From Paenibacillus vietnamensis (GTDB lineage: Bacteria; Bacillota; Bacilli; Paenibacillales; Paenibacillaceae), in NCBI RefSeq assembly GCF_020169515.1, contig NZ_JAHMHW010000001.1:620001-684000 (forward strand): 64,000 nt of DNA, in the 5' to 3' direction. Under the pieces are notes generated by a model, which ran no database searches, was not told the DNA's origin, and saw only the letters and a program-made list of their open reading frames with translations. Below are positions 44,255-53,812 of this stretch, piece after piece (position 1 is the first letter of the stretch; every line of letters starts with the position of its first letter). Position numbers and translations under genes: made by a program.

Positions 44255-45874
44255 GTGCGAATTTTGAAAGGGTACGGAAAACCGAAGCAAAAAAAGGCGG
44301 TGGCGGCTCCCGGCCAGAAACTGGATGCTTATGAGAATAAGCCGGTCAGCACCAGGCTGGACGATACAGTCGATTTCATCGAAATGCTCTTCGGAGGAAA
44401 CAGCGATCTGATCATTCGGCATTTCCGTGTGTTCGGCGAGCATCCTGCGGTTTTGGCCTATTTCTCGAATATGGCCGACCAGATAACGATAAATGTTGAT
44501 ATTTTGAAGCCGCTCATGTACAAGCCGTCCCATTTGGAAGGAAAGCCGGCGGAGCCGCCTCAGCTGATGGAGGTGCTGCTGAACGATGCGCTGTACAACA
44601 GTGAGGCCGTAAGGGAAACCGAGCTCGCCAAGCTGGCGAACGGTATTTTGCGGGGCGGCACGGTTGTAGCGATCGAAGGCAGCGGCGAGGTGCTCGTCAT
44701 TGGCACCCGGAAAATCGAGAAGCGGGCGATCGACCAGCCGGCGACCGAGCAGGTCATCCGCGGTCCGCGCGAAGGCTTGATCGAGCAGCTCGGAACGAAC
44801 ATCGCGCTAATCCGCTACCGGCTGCAGTCCGCCGATCTGCGCATCCATTCGATGGAAATCGGGCGCCGGACGAATTCGAAGGTGGCCATCTGTTTTATGG
44901 AGGGCATTACCAATCCCGAGCTTGTAGAGGAAGTGAAGAAGCGCTTATCCAAAATCGATATCGATGCGGTGATGGATTCGGGTTACCTGGAGCAATTCAT
45001 CGAGGATAACCATATATCCCCGTTTCCCCAGGTCCAGTATACGGAGCGGCCGGACAAAATCGTGGCGAACCTTCTCGAGGGCCGGGTCGCCATACTCGTG
45101 GACGGGTCGCCGCTCGCTCTGGTCGTACCGACGGTGTTCAGCCAGTTTTACCAGACCGTGGAGGACTATACCGAGCGGTTCCTGCTGATGAGCGCAATCC
45201 GGCTCGCCAGGCTGATCGCGCTCGTGTTCTCCCTCGTGTTTCCGTCGATCTACGTCTCGATCATTTCGTTTAACCCGGAGCTTATTCCGACGGAATTCGC
45301 GGTTGCCGTAGCCGGCGGCAGGGCAGGCGTTCCGTTCCCCGCCGTCATCGAGGTGCTCATTATCGAAACCTCGATGGAGGTGCTGCGGGAAGCGACGATC
45401 CGCCTGCCGCAGCAGGTAGGCGGGGCGCTGTCGATCGTAGGCGTGCTTGTCGTCGGCCAAGCGGCGGTCGCGGCGGGCTTTGCGAGCCCGATTACCGTCG
45501 TGATCATCGCGCTGACGACGATCGGATCGTTCGCGACGCCCGCTTACAATGCGGCACTGGCGCTGCGTCTGCTCCGGTTCCCGCTCATCGTCATGGCGGG
45601 GGTGTTCGGGCTTTACGGGGTCATGATCGGGCTGATCCTGATCGCAAACCATCTATTATCGTTAAAATCGTTTGGCGTTCCTTACTTAAGCCCGCTCGTT
45701 CCGGGAAATTTCCAGGGCATGAAGGATCTGATCGTCCGGGGGCCGCTCAGCTGGATGACGCGCCGCCCTTCCTTCCTCGGGCCGGTCGACGACAGGAAGC
45801 TGGGGGAGCAAACGGAAAAAACGCTCGAAGGCAATCTGATGGATACAGCGCAAGAAAACGGCAAGGAGGGATGA
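44255..45874 (+). CDS. GerA-family germinant receptor A subunit (first operon)
   Basis: A 539-aa inner spore membrane protein. An N-terminal cytoplasmic two-subdomain region (about 1-285; VIRGPREGLIEQLGTNIALIRYRLQS, SGYLEQFIED, ERPDKIVANLLEGRVAILVDGSP) is followed by about five to six membrane helices (about 288-490) and a short tail. GerA proteins form germinant-gated channels with B and C subunits. GTG 44255 has AGGGG 9 nt upstream; frame to 44165 without a site. It starts the A-B-C operon, 3 nt before gerB. Confidence 0.92.
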   Translation: MRILKGYGKPKQKKAVAAPGQKLDAYENKPVSTRLDDTVDFIEMLFGGNSDLIIRHFRVFGEHPAVLAYFSNMADQITINVDILKPLMYKPSHLEGKPAEPPQLMEVLLNDALYNSEAVRETELAKLANGILRGGTVVAIEGSGEVLVIGTRKIEKRAIDQPATEQVIRGPREGLIEQLGTNIALIRYRLQSADLRIHSMEIGRRTNSKVAICFMEGITNPELVEEVKKRLSKIDIDAVMDSGYLEQFIEDNHISPFPQVQYTERPDKIVANLLEGRVAILVDGSPLALVVPTVFSQFYQTVEDYTERFLLMSAIRLARLIALVFSLVFPSIYVSIISFNPELIPTEFAVAVAGGRAGVPFPAVIEVLIIETSMEVLREATIRLPQQVGGALSIVGVLVVGQAAVAAGFASPITVVIIALTTIGSFATPAYNAALALRLLRFPLIVMAGVFGLYGVMIGLILIANHLLSLKSFGVPYLSPLVPGNFQGMKDLIVRGPLSWMTRRPSFLGPVDDRKLGEQTEKTLEGNLMDTAQENGKEG

Positions 45875-45877
45875 GCT

Positions 45878-46972
45878 GTGGAAGAGAAACGCCAGATTAC
45901 GGCCATTCAGACGGCTGCTATTATAGTCAGCACGATTATCGGGGTAGGCGTTCTCCCGCTTCCGCTCTTCGCCGTTCGCGCGGGGGATTCGGCGGCGCCG
46001 CTGGTAACGCTGCTCGGCATGCTGCTGGCGATATGCGGTCTGGCGCTAATCGCGTGGCTGGGCATGCGCTTTCCGAACCAATCGATCATCCAGTACAGCG
46101 AGGCGATCATCGGCAAAATTCCGGCATGGCTCGGAAGCCTGCTCATCATCGTCTTTTTCGCCGTGCTGACGTCATTGGCGGCGAGGGAATTCGGGGAGGT
46201 CGTCGTCACTTCCGTTTTGAAAAGAACGCCTGTAGAAGTAACCGTTATCGTCATGCTGCTGCTTGCGGCCATTTCCACCCGGAAGAATATAACGACCTTT
46301 GCTTATCTCCATCATTTCTACTTTCCGCTGCTGCTGTTTCCCGGCATTCTGATTGTATTTCTATCCTTGAAAAATGCGGATGTCATTAATCTGCAGCCGG
46401 CATTCACGACCGGTTCTCCGGGGATATGGGCAGGGGTTCTGACGATCGCGGCCCTGTTCCAGGGCTCCTTTATTTTGACGATGGTCATTCCGGCGATGCG
46501 CAGGCCGGAAAGGGCGATGATCGCCAGCATGGGGGGATTAGCTCTCGCCGGGGGGCTGTATGTGGCCATCGTCGCGGCGGCGGTCAGCGTTTTCGGAGCG
46601 GAGGAAATCAAGAAGCTGCTGTGGCCGACGCTGGAGCTGGCGAAAGCGACCTCGCTGCCCGCCAACGTGCTGGAGCGGCTCGATGCGGCGTTTCTTGCGG
46701 TTTGGGTGACGGCCGTCTTTACGACGCTGCTGTCCAGCCATTTTTTGACGGTCCGCGCCACCGCCCATCTGTTCCGGATGGACGATCATAAGCTGTTTTC
46801 CTTTTTTCTGCTGCCGGTCGTATTTGTCATGGCGATGCTGCCGCAAAACATCGTCCAGATGTACGATATTATTGAAATTGTCGGGCGGTTCGGCTTAAGC
46901 ATTACGATCCTGTATCCCGGCCTGCTGCTCCTGATTTCGATCTTCCGCAAGAAAAGAGGGGATGTCTCCTGA
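45878..46972 (+). CDS. GerB-family germinant receptor permease-like B subunit (first operon)
   Basis: A 364-aa APC-superfamily protein with about ten helices (ITAIQTAAIIVSTIIGVGVLPLP...). GerAB-type subunits bind the germinant in the membrane. The start is GTG 45878 after AAGGAGGGATGAGCT. The gene lies between the A and C subunit genes with 3-nt and 11-nt gaps. Confidence 0.92.
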   Translation: MEEKRQITAIQTAAIIVSTIIGVGVLPLPLFAVRAGDSAAPLVTLLGMLLAICGLALIAWLGMRFPNQSIIQYSEAIIGKIPAWLGSLLIIVFFAVLTSLAAREFGEVVVTSVLKRTPVEVTVIVMLLLAAISTRKNITTFAYLHHFYFPLLLFPGILIVFLSLKNADVINLQPAFTTGSPGIWAGVLTIAALFQGSFILTMVIPAMRRPERAMIASMGGLALAGGLYVAIVAAAVSVFGAEEIKKLLWPTLELAKATSLPANVLERLDAAFLAVWVTAVFTTLLSSHFLTVRATAHLFRMDDHKLFSFFLLPVVFVMAMLPQNIVQMYDIIEIVGRFGLSITILYPGLLLLISIFRKKRGDVS

Positions 46973-46983
46973 GGACCAGCCGC

Positions 46984-48195
46984 TTGTTCAAAACCGTCAG
47001 CTTGGCACTAGTTCTTTCCATGGCTGTTCCGCTGCTTACCGGCTGCTGGGACCGGCTCGAGCTTGAGGAGCGCGCGGTCGTGCTCGGCGTTTCCATCGAT
47101 GTAGCGGGAGAGGAGGCGGAGGCGGAGGAGAGCGAGGTTTCCCATGTAGAGGGCTCGCTTCCCTTACCGGACCATGCTATGGTGCGCGTCGGCGTCCAGA
47201 TCGCCCTGCCGGGCAGAATACCGCTTGGCCCCGGGGAGTCGGGCGGGGGAAAAGGGGATTCGTCGCAAACGGTATGGGTGATTGACGTTGTGGGGCATTC
47301 GATAGACGATGCCTTCATGAATTTGCAGCAGCAGGTGTCCAGCAAGCTTTTTTTCGGGCATTTGCGCGTCATCGTCATTTCCGAGGCGCTGGCGAGACGG
47401 GGGATGGACAACGTAAACGATTATTTCCGCCGAAATGCGGAAGTCCGCCGAATGGCCTGGATGATCGTCTCGAAGGGAAAAGCGCTCGATTTAATGAAGG
47501 CGGCTCCGAAGCTGGAGCGGGTTCCGACGCTGTATCTCATGTCCACTCTGGACGAGGGAGTGAAGCTGGGCAAGTTTCCGGAGGATTATATCGGCATTTA
47601 CTGGAGCCATTCCTCCAAGAAGGGACAGGAGGGGTTTCTGCCGTATGTCCAAATGAAAAAAGAGCAGAACGTGGAAGTTAGCGGGCTTGCTTACTTTAGG
47701 AGCGATAAAATGGTCGGCGCGACCCAACCGATCGAGATCGCCGGATATTTGGGGCTGAAAGGCATTAATCCGGCAGGTTACCGGTCATTTATCAATGTGG
47801 CGAACAATTCGTTCGTATCGGCTGCCACGCAGCGCCGGTCAAGCATAAAACTTGAAATCAGGAACGGCGTCCCGCATTTTCGGATCGAAGTCGCGCTCGA
47901 AGTAAATATCGAGGAAAAAATCAAGCAGGAGGCGCACATTACTCCGGAGGTGATCCGGCTTATCCAGCAAAAGCAGGAGAAAAACTCCACTCTTTTTTAT
48001 GAGAACATGCTTAAAAAGACACAGGAGAAGGGCTCGGACATCTTCGGCTTCGGGGAGCGCGTAAGAGCGAAAAAGCCGGGCTACTGGAACAGCGAAATCA
48101 AAACGAAGGAAGCTTGGCAGCGGATGTATAAGGATGTGACCTTCGACATCGTCGTCGCGGTGAACGTCCGCAGGATCGGGGCGAAAGCCTTGTAA
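46984..48195 (+). CDS. GerC-family germinant receptor lipoprotein (first operon)
   Basis: A 403-aa lipoprotein with lipobox LLTGC (Cys21) and the family start GCWDRLELEERAVVLG. The Ger(x)C domains 1-3 follow. An acidic/Gly-Ser insertion (about 44-95, EEAEAEESEVSH and PGESGGGKGD) is longer than usual. Start TTG 46984 follows GAGGA; the sequence upstream in frame has no better start. Confidence 0.92.
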   Translation: MFKTVSLALVLSMAVPLLTGCWDRLELEERAVVLGVSIDVAGEEAEAEESEVSHVEGSLPLPDHAMVRVGVQIALPGRIPLGPGESGGGKGDSSQTVWVIDVVGHSIDDAFMNLQQQVSSKLFFGHLRVIVISEALARRGMDNVNDYFRRNAEVRRMAWMIVSKGKALDLMKAAPKLERVPTLYLMSTLDEGVKLGKFPEDYIGIYWSHSSKKGQEGFLPYVQMKKEQNVEVSGLAYFRSDKMVGATQPIEIAGYLGLKGINPAGYRSFINVANNSFVSAATQRRSSIKLEIRNGVPHFRIEVALEVNIEEKIKQEAHITPEVIRLIQQKQEKNSTLFYENMLKKTQEKGSDIFGFGERVRAKKPGYWNSEIKTKEAWQRMYKDVTFDIVVAVNVRRIGAKAL

Positions 48196-48231
48196 GGCTT
48201 CCAGCTACTTGACGGGAGGAGGCGGTAAATC

Positions 48232-48435
48232 ATGATCGTGGAAGGATATACGCTGCACTCCTTCGGCTATATCATTTTTTTGTGCTTGGTGAGCGGACTT
48301 GTCATGCTGCTCGTCGATGCCCGGGTCTACAAGGCGGAGGCCGCGGGCAAGCCGTACAAAGTATCGCGCGCGCTCGGCTGGGTGAATCTTGCGCTCGGCT
48401 TACTCCTGCTGCTGACGATGTTCATTTTCTATTAA
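48232..48435 (+). CDS. Small two-helix membrane protein of the ger locus
   Basis: A 67-aa protein with two membrane helices (GYIIFLCLVSGLVMLLVD and ALGWVNLALGLLLLLTMFIF) joined by a basic loop (ARVYKAEAAGKPYKVSR). It is like the small proteins annotated as CLC_0170 family and found beside ger operons; that link is from memory. GGGAGGAGG precedes ATG 48232. A small D-type accessory subunit of the receptor is one possibility (GerD-like or VAD-type two-TM proteins are known). Confidence 0.7.
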   Translation: MIVEGYTLHSFGYIIFLCLVSGLVMLLVDARVYKAEAAGKPYKVSRALGWVNLALGLLLLLTMFIFY

Positions 48436-48508
48436 CCGGCCGAAAAGGTACATATTCACAGCCGGCATGCGCCAAAATAGAAGCAACATGGAAATGAAAG
48501 GTGCCGCT

Positions 48509-50056
48509 ATGAACAAACAAAACGCAGAAGCGCATACGCCGCTCAGTCCGTCGCTGCAGGCAAACGTGCAGGCAATCCGCAGCCGGTTCGGCGAAAGCTC
48601 GGATGTGGTGATTCGGGTGTTCCGCAGCGATGCGGCTCCCGGCCGCAGGCTTGCCATCGCCTACGTGGATGGAATCGTAGATGCCGAAACGATTAACCGG
48701 AGCGTCATGGAGCCGCTCATGTCGCTTCAGCTTCCGGAGTATGTCATCGAGAAAGGGGCGCGGCTGCTTGAAGCGCTGCGCGGCTGCGTCGTCTCCGTCG
48801 GCTCCATGCGGGATATTCATACGCTGGATGAAGCGCTGCAGTATATGGCCGACGGGCTGTGCGTCATTATGGCGGACGGGAGCGCGGCCGCGCTGACGGC
48901 GGACGTGAACGGGGGCGAGGAGCGGTCCGTCGGCATTGCGCAAACCCAGACGGTCATCCGCGGACCGCAGTACGGCTTCGTCGAAAGCTTAAGGACGAAT
49001 ATCAGCCTGATCCGCCGGGTGATCCGCTCTTCCAGCCTGCATGTGCAAATCCACAAGGTCGGTAAGCAGACCCATACGAATGTAGCGGTGCTTTATGTGC
49101 ACGGCATCGTCGATGAAGGCATCCTGAAGGAGGTGTACCGCAGGCTGGCCGCCATCGACATCGACGGCATTCTCGAAAGCGGTTATATCGAGGAGTTTAT
49201 CCAGGATGAGACGTTTACGCTGTTTCCGACGCTTCTGAATACGGAGAGGCCGGATACGGTGGCAGCGGCTTTGCTGGAGGGCCGGGTAGCCATTATCGTG
49301 GACGGGACCCCGATCGCTTTGATGGCGCCGACGACCTTTTTCAGCTTTTTTCAATCGCCGGAGGACTTTTATCAGCGTTACGACATCGCGACATTCATCC
49401 GTGTCATCCGCTATGTGGCGTATGTGGTTTCCATGCTGCTGCCCGCCTTGTACATTGCGGTGACGACGTACCATCAGGAAATGCTGCCGACGACGCTTCT
49501 GATCAGCCTCGCCGCCCAGCGGGAGGGCATTCCGTTTCCCGGTCTGGTCGAGGCGCTGCTGATGGAGATGACCTTCGAGGTGCTGCGCGAAGCCGGCCTC
49601 AGGATGCCGAGAGCGATCGGCCCCGCGATTTCGATCGTTGGCGCTCTCGTGCTCGGCCAATCAGCCGTTCAGGCGGGCATCGTATCGGCGGGGATGGTCA
49701 TCGTCGTATCGTTCACCGCCATCTCGAATTTCGTTATGCCGGAATTCAATATGGCGGCGACCTCCCGGATCATCCGGTTCGGCTTTATGCTAATGGCGGG
49801 CATGCTCGGCTTTTTCGGCATTTTCGTATCGGGGCTGTTCATGCTGATCCATCTGGCTTCGCTCCGGTCGTTCGGCGTGCCGTATATGTCGCCGCTGGCG
49901 CCCGGCGGAGCAGCGCAGGGGCTGTTCAGGGATATGTTTATCCGTATGCCGTGGTGGGCCATCGTCATGAGGCCGCTCGATATGAAAATGCGTAATCCGA
50001 AGCGGCGCCCGAACAAAAAAAAGCCGCCGGCGCAGCGCCATTCCGGCAAGCCTTGA
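48509..50056 (+). CDS. GerA-family germinant receptor A subunit (second operon)
   Basis: A 515-aa GerA protein with the same plan as the first: N-terminal domain with VIRGPQYGFVESLRTNISLIRRVIRS, SGYIEEFIQDE and ERPDTVAAALLEGRVAIIVDGTP, then membrane helices from about 310, and a basic Pro-rich tail (KRRPNKKKPPAQRHSGKP). ATG 48509 has AAAGGTG upstream; ATG 48488 is an in-frame alternative. It opens an A-C-B operon. Confidence 0.92.
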   Translation: MNKQNAEAHTPLSPSLQANVQAIRSRFGESSDVVIRVFRSDAAPGRRLAIAYVDGIVDAETINRSVMEPLMSLQLPEYVIEKGARLLEALRGCVVSVGSMRDIHTLDEALQYMADGLCVIMADGSAAALTADVNGGEERSVGIAQTQTVIRGPQYGFVESLRTNISLIRRVIRSSSLHVQIHKVGKQTHTNVAVLYVHGIVDEGILKEVYRRLAAIDIDGILESGYIEEFIQDETFTLFPTLLNTERPDTVAAALLEGRVAIIVDGTPIALMAPTTFFSFFQSPEDFYQRYDIATFIRVIRYVAYVVSMLLPALYIAVTTYHQEMLPTTLLISLAAQREGIPFPGLVEALLMEMTFEVLREAGLRMPRAIGPAISIVGALVLGQSAVQAGIVSAGMVIVVSFTAISNFVMPEFNMAATSRIIRFGFMLMAGMLGFFGIFVSGLFMLIHLASLRSFGVPYMSPLAPGGAAQGLFRDMFIRMPWWAIVMRPLDMKMRNPKRRPNKKKPPAQRHSGKP

Positions 50057-50075
50057 CGCGGGAGGATTGAGACTT

Positions 50076-51278
50076 ATGTGGAGGCTCTGCATCATCTGTA
50101 TCGTATGCCTGTTGACGAGCGGCTGCTGGAACCGGGTCGAGCTCAATGAGATCGGAATCATTTCGGCTACGGGCGTGGACTGGAAGGACGGCAAGTGGGT
50201 GCTGTCCCACCAGGTCGTTATTCCGCAGACGATTTCCAGCCAAAGCCCTTCGACGAGCACAGCCGCACCCGTCAACGTGTTCTCGACATCGGGAGACAAT
50301 TTCCGGATCGCGACGAAGAAGGCGAGCCAGGAAACGACGCGCCAGCTGTATTTTTCCCATAATCAGATTGTAATCATCGGGCAGGAGGCCGCGCGCAGAG
50401 GGCTGGAGCAGGTGTTCGACGTCTATTTGCGCAACGCGGACTCGCGGGAAACGGTAACCGTGTTTCTGGCGAAGGGGAGCGCGAGACGAATTCTCGAGCA
50501 GCTTATCCCCCTGGAGAAAATACCGGGCAATGCCATCCAGCGCATGATCGATTTTGAAGAGAAGAACAGCTCCGACTTCCGGCAAATGACGATGCATAAC
50601 GTCGTGCAGGATTTGCTTGGCGCCTCGCAGGCGACGGGCATTCCGAGCCTGGTGGTAGGAGGTACGAACGAGAACCTGGACAGGTCGGAAATGCTCAGCA
50701 TCACAAATACCCCCTCCAAGGTGAGGCTTTATGATCTGGGATTGATCGAGAAGGACAAGCTGGTCGGATGGGTATCAAAGGAAGAAAGCTTCGGCGTTAT
50801 GTGGCTGGCGGACCACATCAAACGAACGACGGTTGCCTTTTCGTGCGCTGGGGATACGGAGCGCAAGCAGTCCTCCATTCGCATCATTTCGGCAAAGACG
50901 AAGCTAAGTCCCGCGCGGTCGGGCGGCAAGTGGATCATGCGCGTTCAAGTGAAAGCTGAGGGGGGACTGCTGGAATACAACTGCGGGGGGGACTTGATGA
51001 AGCCTTACGAGGTGGACAAGGTGGCGCGGCTGATCGAGAGAGAAATCGAAAGCCTGCTCGAGAAAGGCTGGCAGGCCGTCCGCAAGCATAAGGCGGACGT
51101 CGTCGGGTTCGGCAGTACGATTCACAAAAAGTACCCGAAAGCGTGGAAGGAAATGAAGGGGGATTGGCCGGAGCATTTCTCGCAGATGGACATCGAGGCG
51201 ACGGTACGCGTTAAAATCAATTCAACAGGCATGAGCGGCAGCGGCTTTAAGCAGGTGCAGAAGAAGAGCCGCTCGTAG
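50076..51278 (+). CDS. GerC-family germinant receptor lipoprotein (second operon)
   Basis: A 400-aa lipoprotein with a very short signal ending in TSGC (Cys17), then WNRVELNEIGIISATGVDW. The three Ger(x)C domains follow. It lacks the acidic insertion of the first GerC. ATG 50076 is 10 nt after GGGAGG; TTG 50067 is too close to that site. Confidence 0.92.
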   Translation: MWRLCIICIVCLLTSGCWNRVELNEIGIISATGVDWKDGKWVLSHQVVIPQTISSQSPSTSTAAPVNVFSTSGDNFRIATKKASQETTRQLYFSHNQIVIIGQEAARRGLEQVFDVYLRNADSRETVTVFLAKGSARRILEQLIPLEKIPGNAIQRMIDFEEKNSSDFRQMTMHNVVQDLLGASQATGIPSLVVGGTNENLDRSEMLSITNTPSKVRLYDLGLIEKDKLVGWVSKEESFGVMWLADHIKRTTVAFSCAGDTERKQSSIRIISAKTKLSPARSGGKWIMRVQVKAEGGLLEYNCGGDLMKPYEVDKVARLIEREIESLLEKGWQAVRKHKADVVGFGSTIHKKYPKAWKEMKGDWPEHFSQMDIEATVRVKINSTGMSGSGFKQVQKKSRS

Positions 51279-51294
51279 CCGGAAAGGAGACGGT

Positions 51295-52386
51295 ATGCAG
51301 CGAATCGGCAAAAATCAGCTGTCCATTTTGATCATTCTGTTTCTGATCGGCAGCACCCCGCTGTTCGAGCTCGGCATCGAGGCGAAGCAGGATGCCTGGA
51401 TCGCAATGACGCTGGCCGCAGCGGCCGGCTTGCTGCTTACCGCCATGTACCTCCGAATCCAGAGGCGGGCTCCCGAAGCCGGCTTGGCCGAGCTGTATAT
51501 GATGCATTTCGGCAAATGGCTCGGCGGGGCGGTGGGGCTGATCCACATGCTGTGGTTCGCCTATGAGTCAATGCGCAACGTAAGGGACGTCGGAGAGCTG
51601 ACGATGATCGCGCTGCTGCCCCTTACGCCAAAGTGGATCGTCATGCTGCTCATATTAGCCGTAGCCGCGTATACCGTCAGCAAAGGGCTGGAGGTATTCG
51701 TACGGGTCATTCAGCTGCTTATGCCGGTCGCCGTCCTCAGCTATATGGTCATCGTCCTGCTTTTGCTTGTCGCCCGGCTGCCGGACATCAGCCAGCTTAA
51801 GCCCGTTTTGGAAAACGGGCTTGCACCCGTGCTGAAGGCGGCGTTCCCAGATTTGCTGTCCTTTCCGTTCGGCCAGATGGTCATTATGCTCGTCTTCTGG
51901 AAGCATGTCGCCGAGAAGAATACTATCGGCCGCGCCTCGTACTGGTCGCAGGCGGGGGTTTCGCTGTTCCTCATTCTGATGAACATGCTGACGCTGTGCG
52001 TGCTCGGGCCCGAGGTGTCCTCCCTGTCGGCGCTGCCGCTTCTGGAGGCGGTACAGCTGATCAGGCTGGCGAATTTCCTGGAGCGGCTTGACGTCATCGT
52101 CACGCTGCTGCTTTTTATCGGATTGTATGTCAAAATGACCGCGCTGTATATGGCCTCCGCCCTGACGCTGAGCGCGGTTACCGGCATAGCCTACCGCAAC
52201 TGGGTCATGCCGATCGGAGCCGCGATATACGCTTCGTCCTTTCTGGAGCCGAACAATACGTACCATATATGGATCGGCCTTGACATTACGCTCAAAATCG
52301 TACCGCTGTTCCAAATCGTCCTGCCCGTTCTCATGCTGGCGGTCGGCCTCCGCAAAAAATATAAAGCGGCCCGGCCGGCAGCTTAA
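51295..52386 (+). CDS. GerB-family germinant receptor permease-like B subunit (second operon)
   Basis: A 363-aa APC-like protein with about ten helices (LSILIILFLIGSTPLFELG; LGGAVGLIHMLWFAYE). It follows gerC by 16 nt, with GGAAAGGAG before ATG 51295. The A-C-B order differs from the first operon, and the sequence is clearly divergent from the first GerB, so the two receptors probably recognise different germinants. Confidence 0.9.
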   Translation: MQRIGKNQLSILIILFLIGSTPLFELGIEAKQDAWIAMTLAAAAGLLLTAMYLRIQRRAPEAGLAELYMMHFGKWLGGAVGLIHMLWFAYESMRNVRDVGELTMIALLPLTPKWIVMLLILAVAAYTVSKGLEVFVRVIQLLMPVAVLSYMVIVLLLLVARLPDISQLKPVLENGLAPVLKAAFPDLLSFPFGQMVIMLVFWKHVAEKNTIGRASYWSQAGVSLFLILMNMLTLCVLGPEVSSLSALPLLEAVQLIRLANFLERLDVIVTLLLFIGLYVKMTALYMASALTLSAVTGIAYRNWVMPIGAAIYASSFLEPNNTYHIWIGLDITLKIVPLFQIVLPVLMLAVGLRKKYKAARPAA

Positions 52387-52460
52387 CGCGGCACGCCGAA
52401 AAAAGACTAGCTATTTAGTCGGATTTTGCTTACAATGGAGCTTGTTGACGAATCTTCATA

Positions 52461-52556
52461 AGCTCCGGGGAGCTGGCTTAAGGCCGGCTGAGAGGGAATT
52501 CGCTTCATTATTCCGACCCGTTAACCTGATCTGGGTAATGCCAGCGTAGGGACGCA
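52461..52556 (+). promoter_or_regulatory. TPP riboswitch (THI element)
   Basis: The conserved blocks occur in order: GGGGAGCT (52467), GGCTGAGAGGG (52485), GACCCGTTAACCTGATCTGG (52515), GTAATGCCAGCGTAGGGA (52535). This is the thiamin pyrophosphate aptamer. A -10-like TACAAT (52431-52436) lies upstream. The aptamer is followed by a strong terminator at 52633, so high TPP should stop transcription of the thiY operon. Confidence 0.97.
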
Positions 52557-52632
52557 AGCACTGTATGGAATGCGCATTTTGCTCCGAAGGCCGGAGCGGG
52601 GCGCCGACAAGCAGACGCACAGCCGATGATAT

Positions 52633-52664
52633 GGCGCCCTCCGGATCCGGAGGGCGCCTTTTGT
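52633..52664 (+). terminator. Riboswitch expression-platform terminator
   Basis: A 26-nt perfect palindrome, GGCGCCCTCCGG with its complement, followed by TTTTGTTGTT, 75 nt after the TPP aptamer and 75 nt before thiY. Confidence 0.85.
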
Positions 52665-52738
52665 TGTTGTACGCCCAGGGACAGGGGATATCGTCATCAT
52701 TCGAACTGCGAACATAAGCTTCAGAGAGGGGAACTATC

Positions 52739-53773
52739 ATGTTTAAACCGAAGAACAAAGGACAAGCGTCATGGAAAGGCGTTGCCGGCATGCTCGTGCT
52801 CGCGCTGGCGCTGGCCGGCTGCGGGTCGAAGGAGGAAACGCCGGGCCAGAACGGACAAGCGGAGGCGGAGAAGCCGCTCGAGAAGGTGCAGGTCGTGCTC
52901 GACTGGACGCCGAACACGAACCATACCGGACTTTATGTCGCCAGGGATAAAGGTTATTTCAAGGAACAGGGTCTTGACGTAGAAATCATTCAGCCCGGCG
53001 AAAGCGGCGCCGACCAGATGGTCGCCTCCGGCGAGGTGCAGTTCGGCGTCAGCTACCAGGAGTCGATTACGATGGCGCGCATTGCGGGCGTGCCGCTCGT
53101 CTCGCTCGCTGCGGTCATTCAGCACAACACCTCAGGTTTTGCATCGCCGGCCGAGAAGGGCATCGATTCCCCTGAGAAATTCGAAGGCAAAACGTACGGC
53201 GGCTGGGGCGCTCCCGTCGAGGAGGCGGTCATTCAGTCGCTCATGGAAGAGAAAAACGCCGATATTAACAAAGTGAACATCATGAGCATCGGCAACGCCG
53301 ATTTCTTCACGGCGGTGAAGCGGGATATCGATTTTGCATGGATCTATTACGCATGGACAGGCGTTGAGGCGGAGCTGCGCGGCGAGAAGATCAACATGCT
53401 TTACCTGACCGATTACAGCGACAAGCTGGATTATTACACGCCGGTGCTTGCGACGAGCGAGTCGATGATCGCCGAAAAGCCGGAAATCGTTAAAGCTTTT
53501 ACGGCGGCTGCGGCGAAGGGCTATAAGTACGCGATCGACAATCCGGAGGACGCGGCCGAGGTGCTGATCAAAGCCGAGCCGGACCTGAACGCGGAGCTGG
53601 TGCGCGCGAGCCAGAAATGGCTGAGCCCGAAATACCAGGACGACGCGCCTCGCTGGGGCGAGCAGAAGCTGAGCGTATGGGAAAATTATGCGGACTGGAT
53701 GTACGAGCACAAGCTGCTGGAGAAGGAGCTTGAGGCGGAGAAGGCGTTCACGAACGAGTTTTTGCCCCAGTAA
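52739..53773 (+). CDS. thiY: ABC transporter substrate-binding lipoprotein, ThiY/NMT1 family
   Basis: A 344-aa lipoprotein with lipobox LAGC (Cys28) and the NMT1/THI5-like start VLDWTPNTNHTGLYVARDKGYF. ThiY proteins bind N-formyl-4-amino-5-aminomethyl-2-methylpyrimidine, a thiamin breakdown product, for salvage. ATG 52739 follows AGAGGGG. Under TPP riboswitch control and followed by permease and ATPase, it is the receptor of a ThiXYZ transporter. Confidence 0.9.
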   Translation: MFKPKNKGQASWKGVAGMLVLALALAGCGSKEETPGQNGQAEAEKPLEKVQVVLDWTPNTNHTGLYVARDKGYFKEQGLDVEIIQPGESGADQMVASGEVQFGVSYQESITMARIAGVPLVSLAAVIQHNTSGFASPAEKGIDSPEKFEGKTYGGWGAPVEEAVIQSLMEEKNADINKVNIMSIGNADFFTAVKRDIDFAWIYYAWTGVEAELRGEKINMLYLTDYSDKLDYYTPVLATSESMIAEKPEIVKAFTAAAAKGYKYAIDNPEDAAEVLIKAEPDLNAELVRASQKWLSPKYQDDAPRWGEQKLSVWENYADWMYEHKLLEKELEAEKAFTNEFLPQ

Positions 53774-53812
53774 TACGGCAACTTTACTAACCGGGAGAAG
53801 GAAGGGTTCGAC

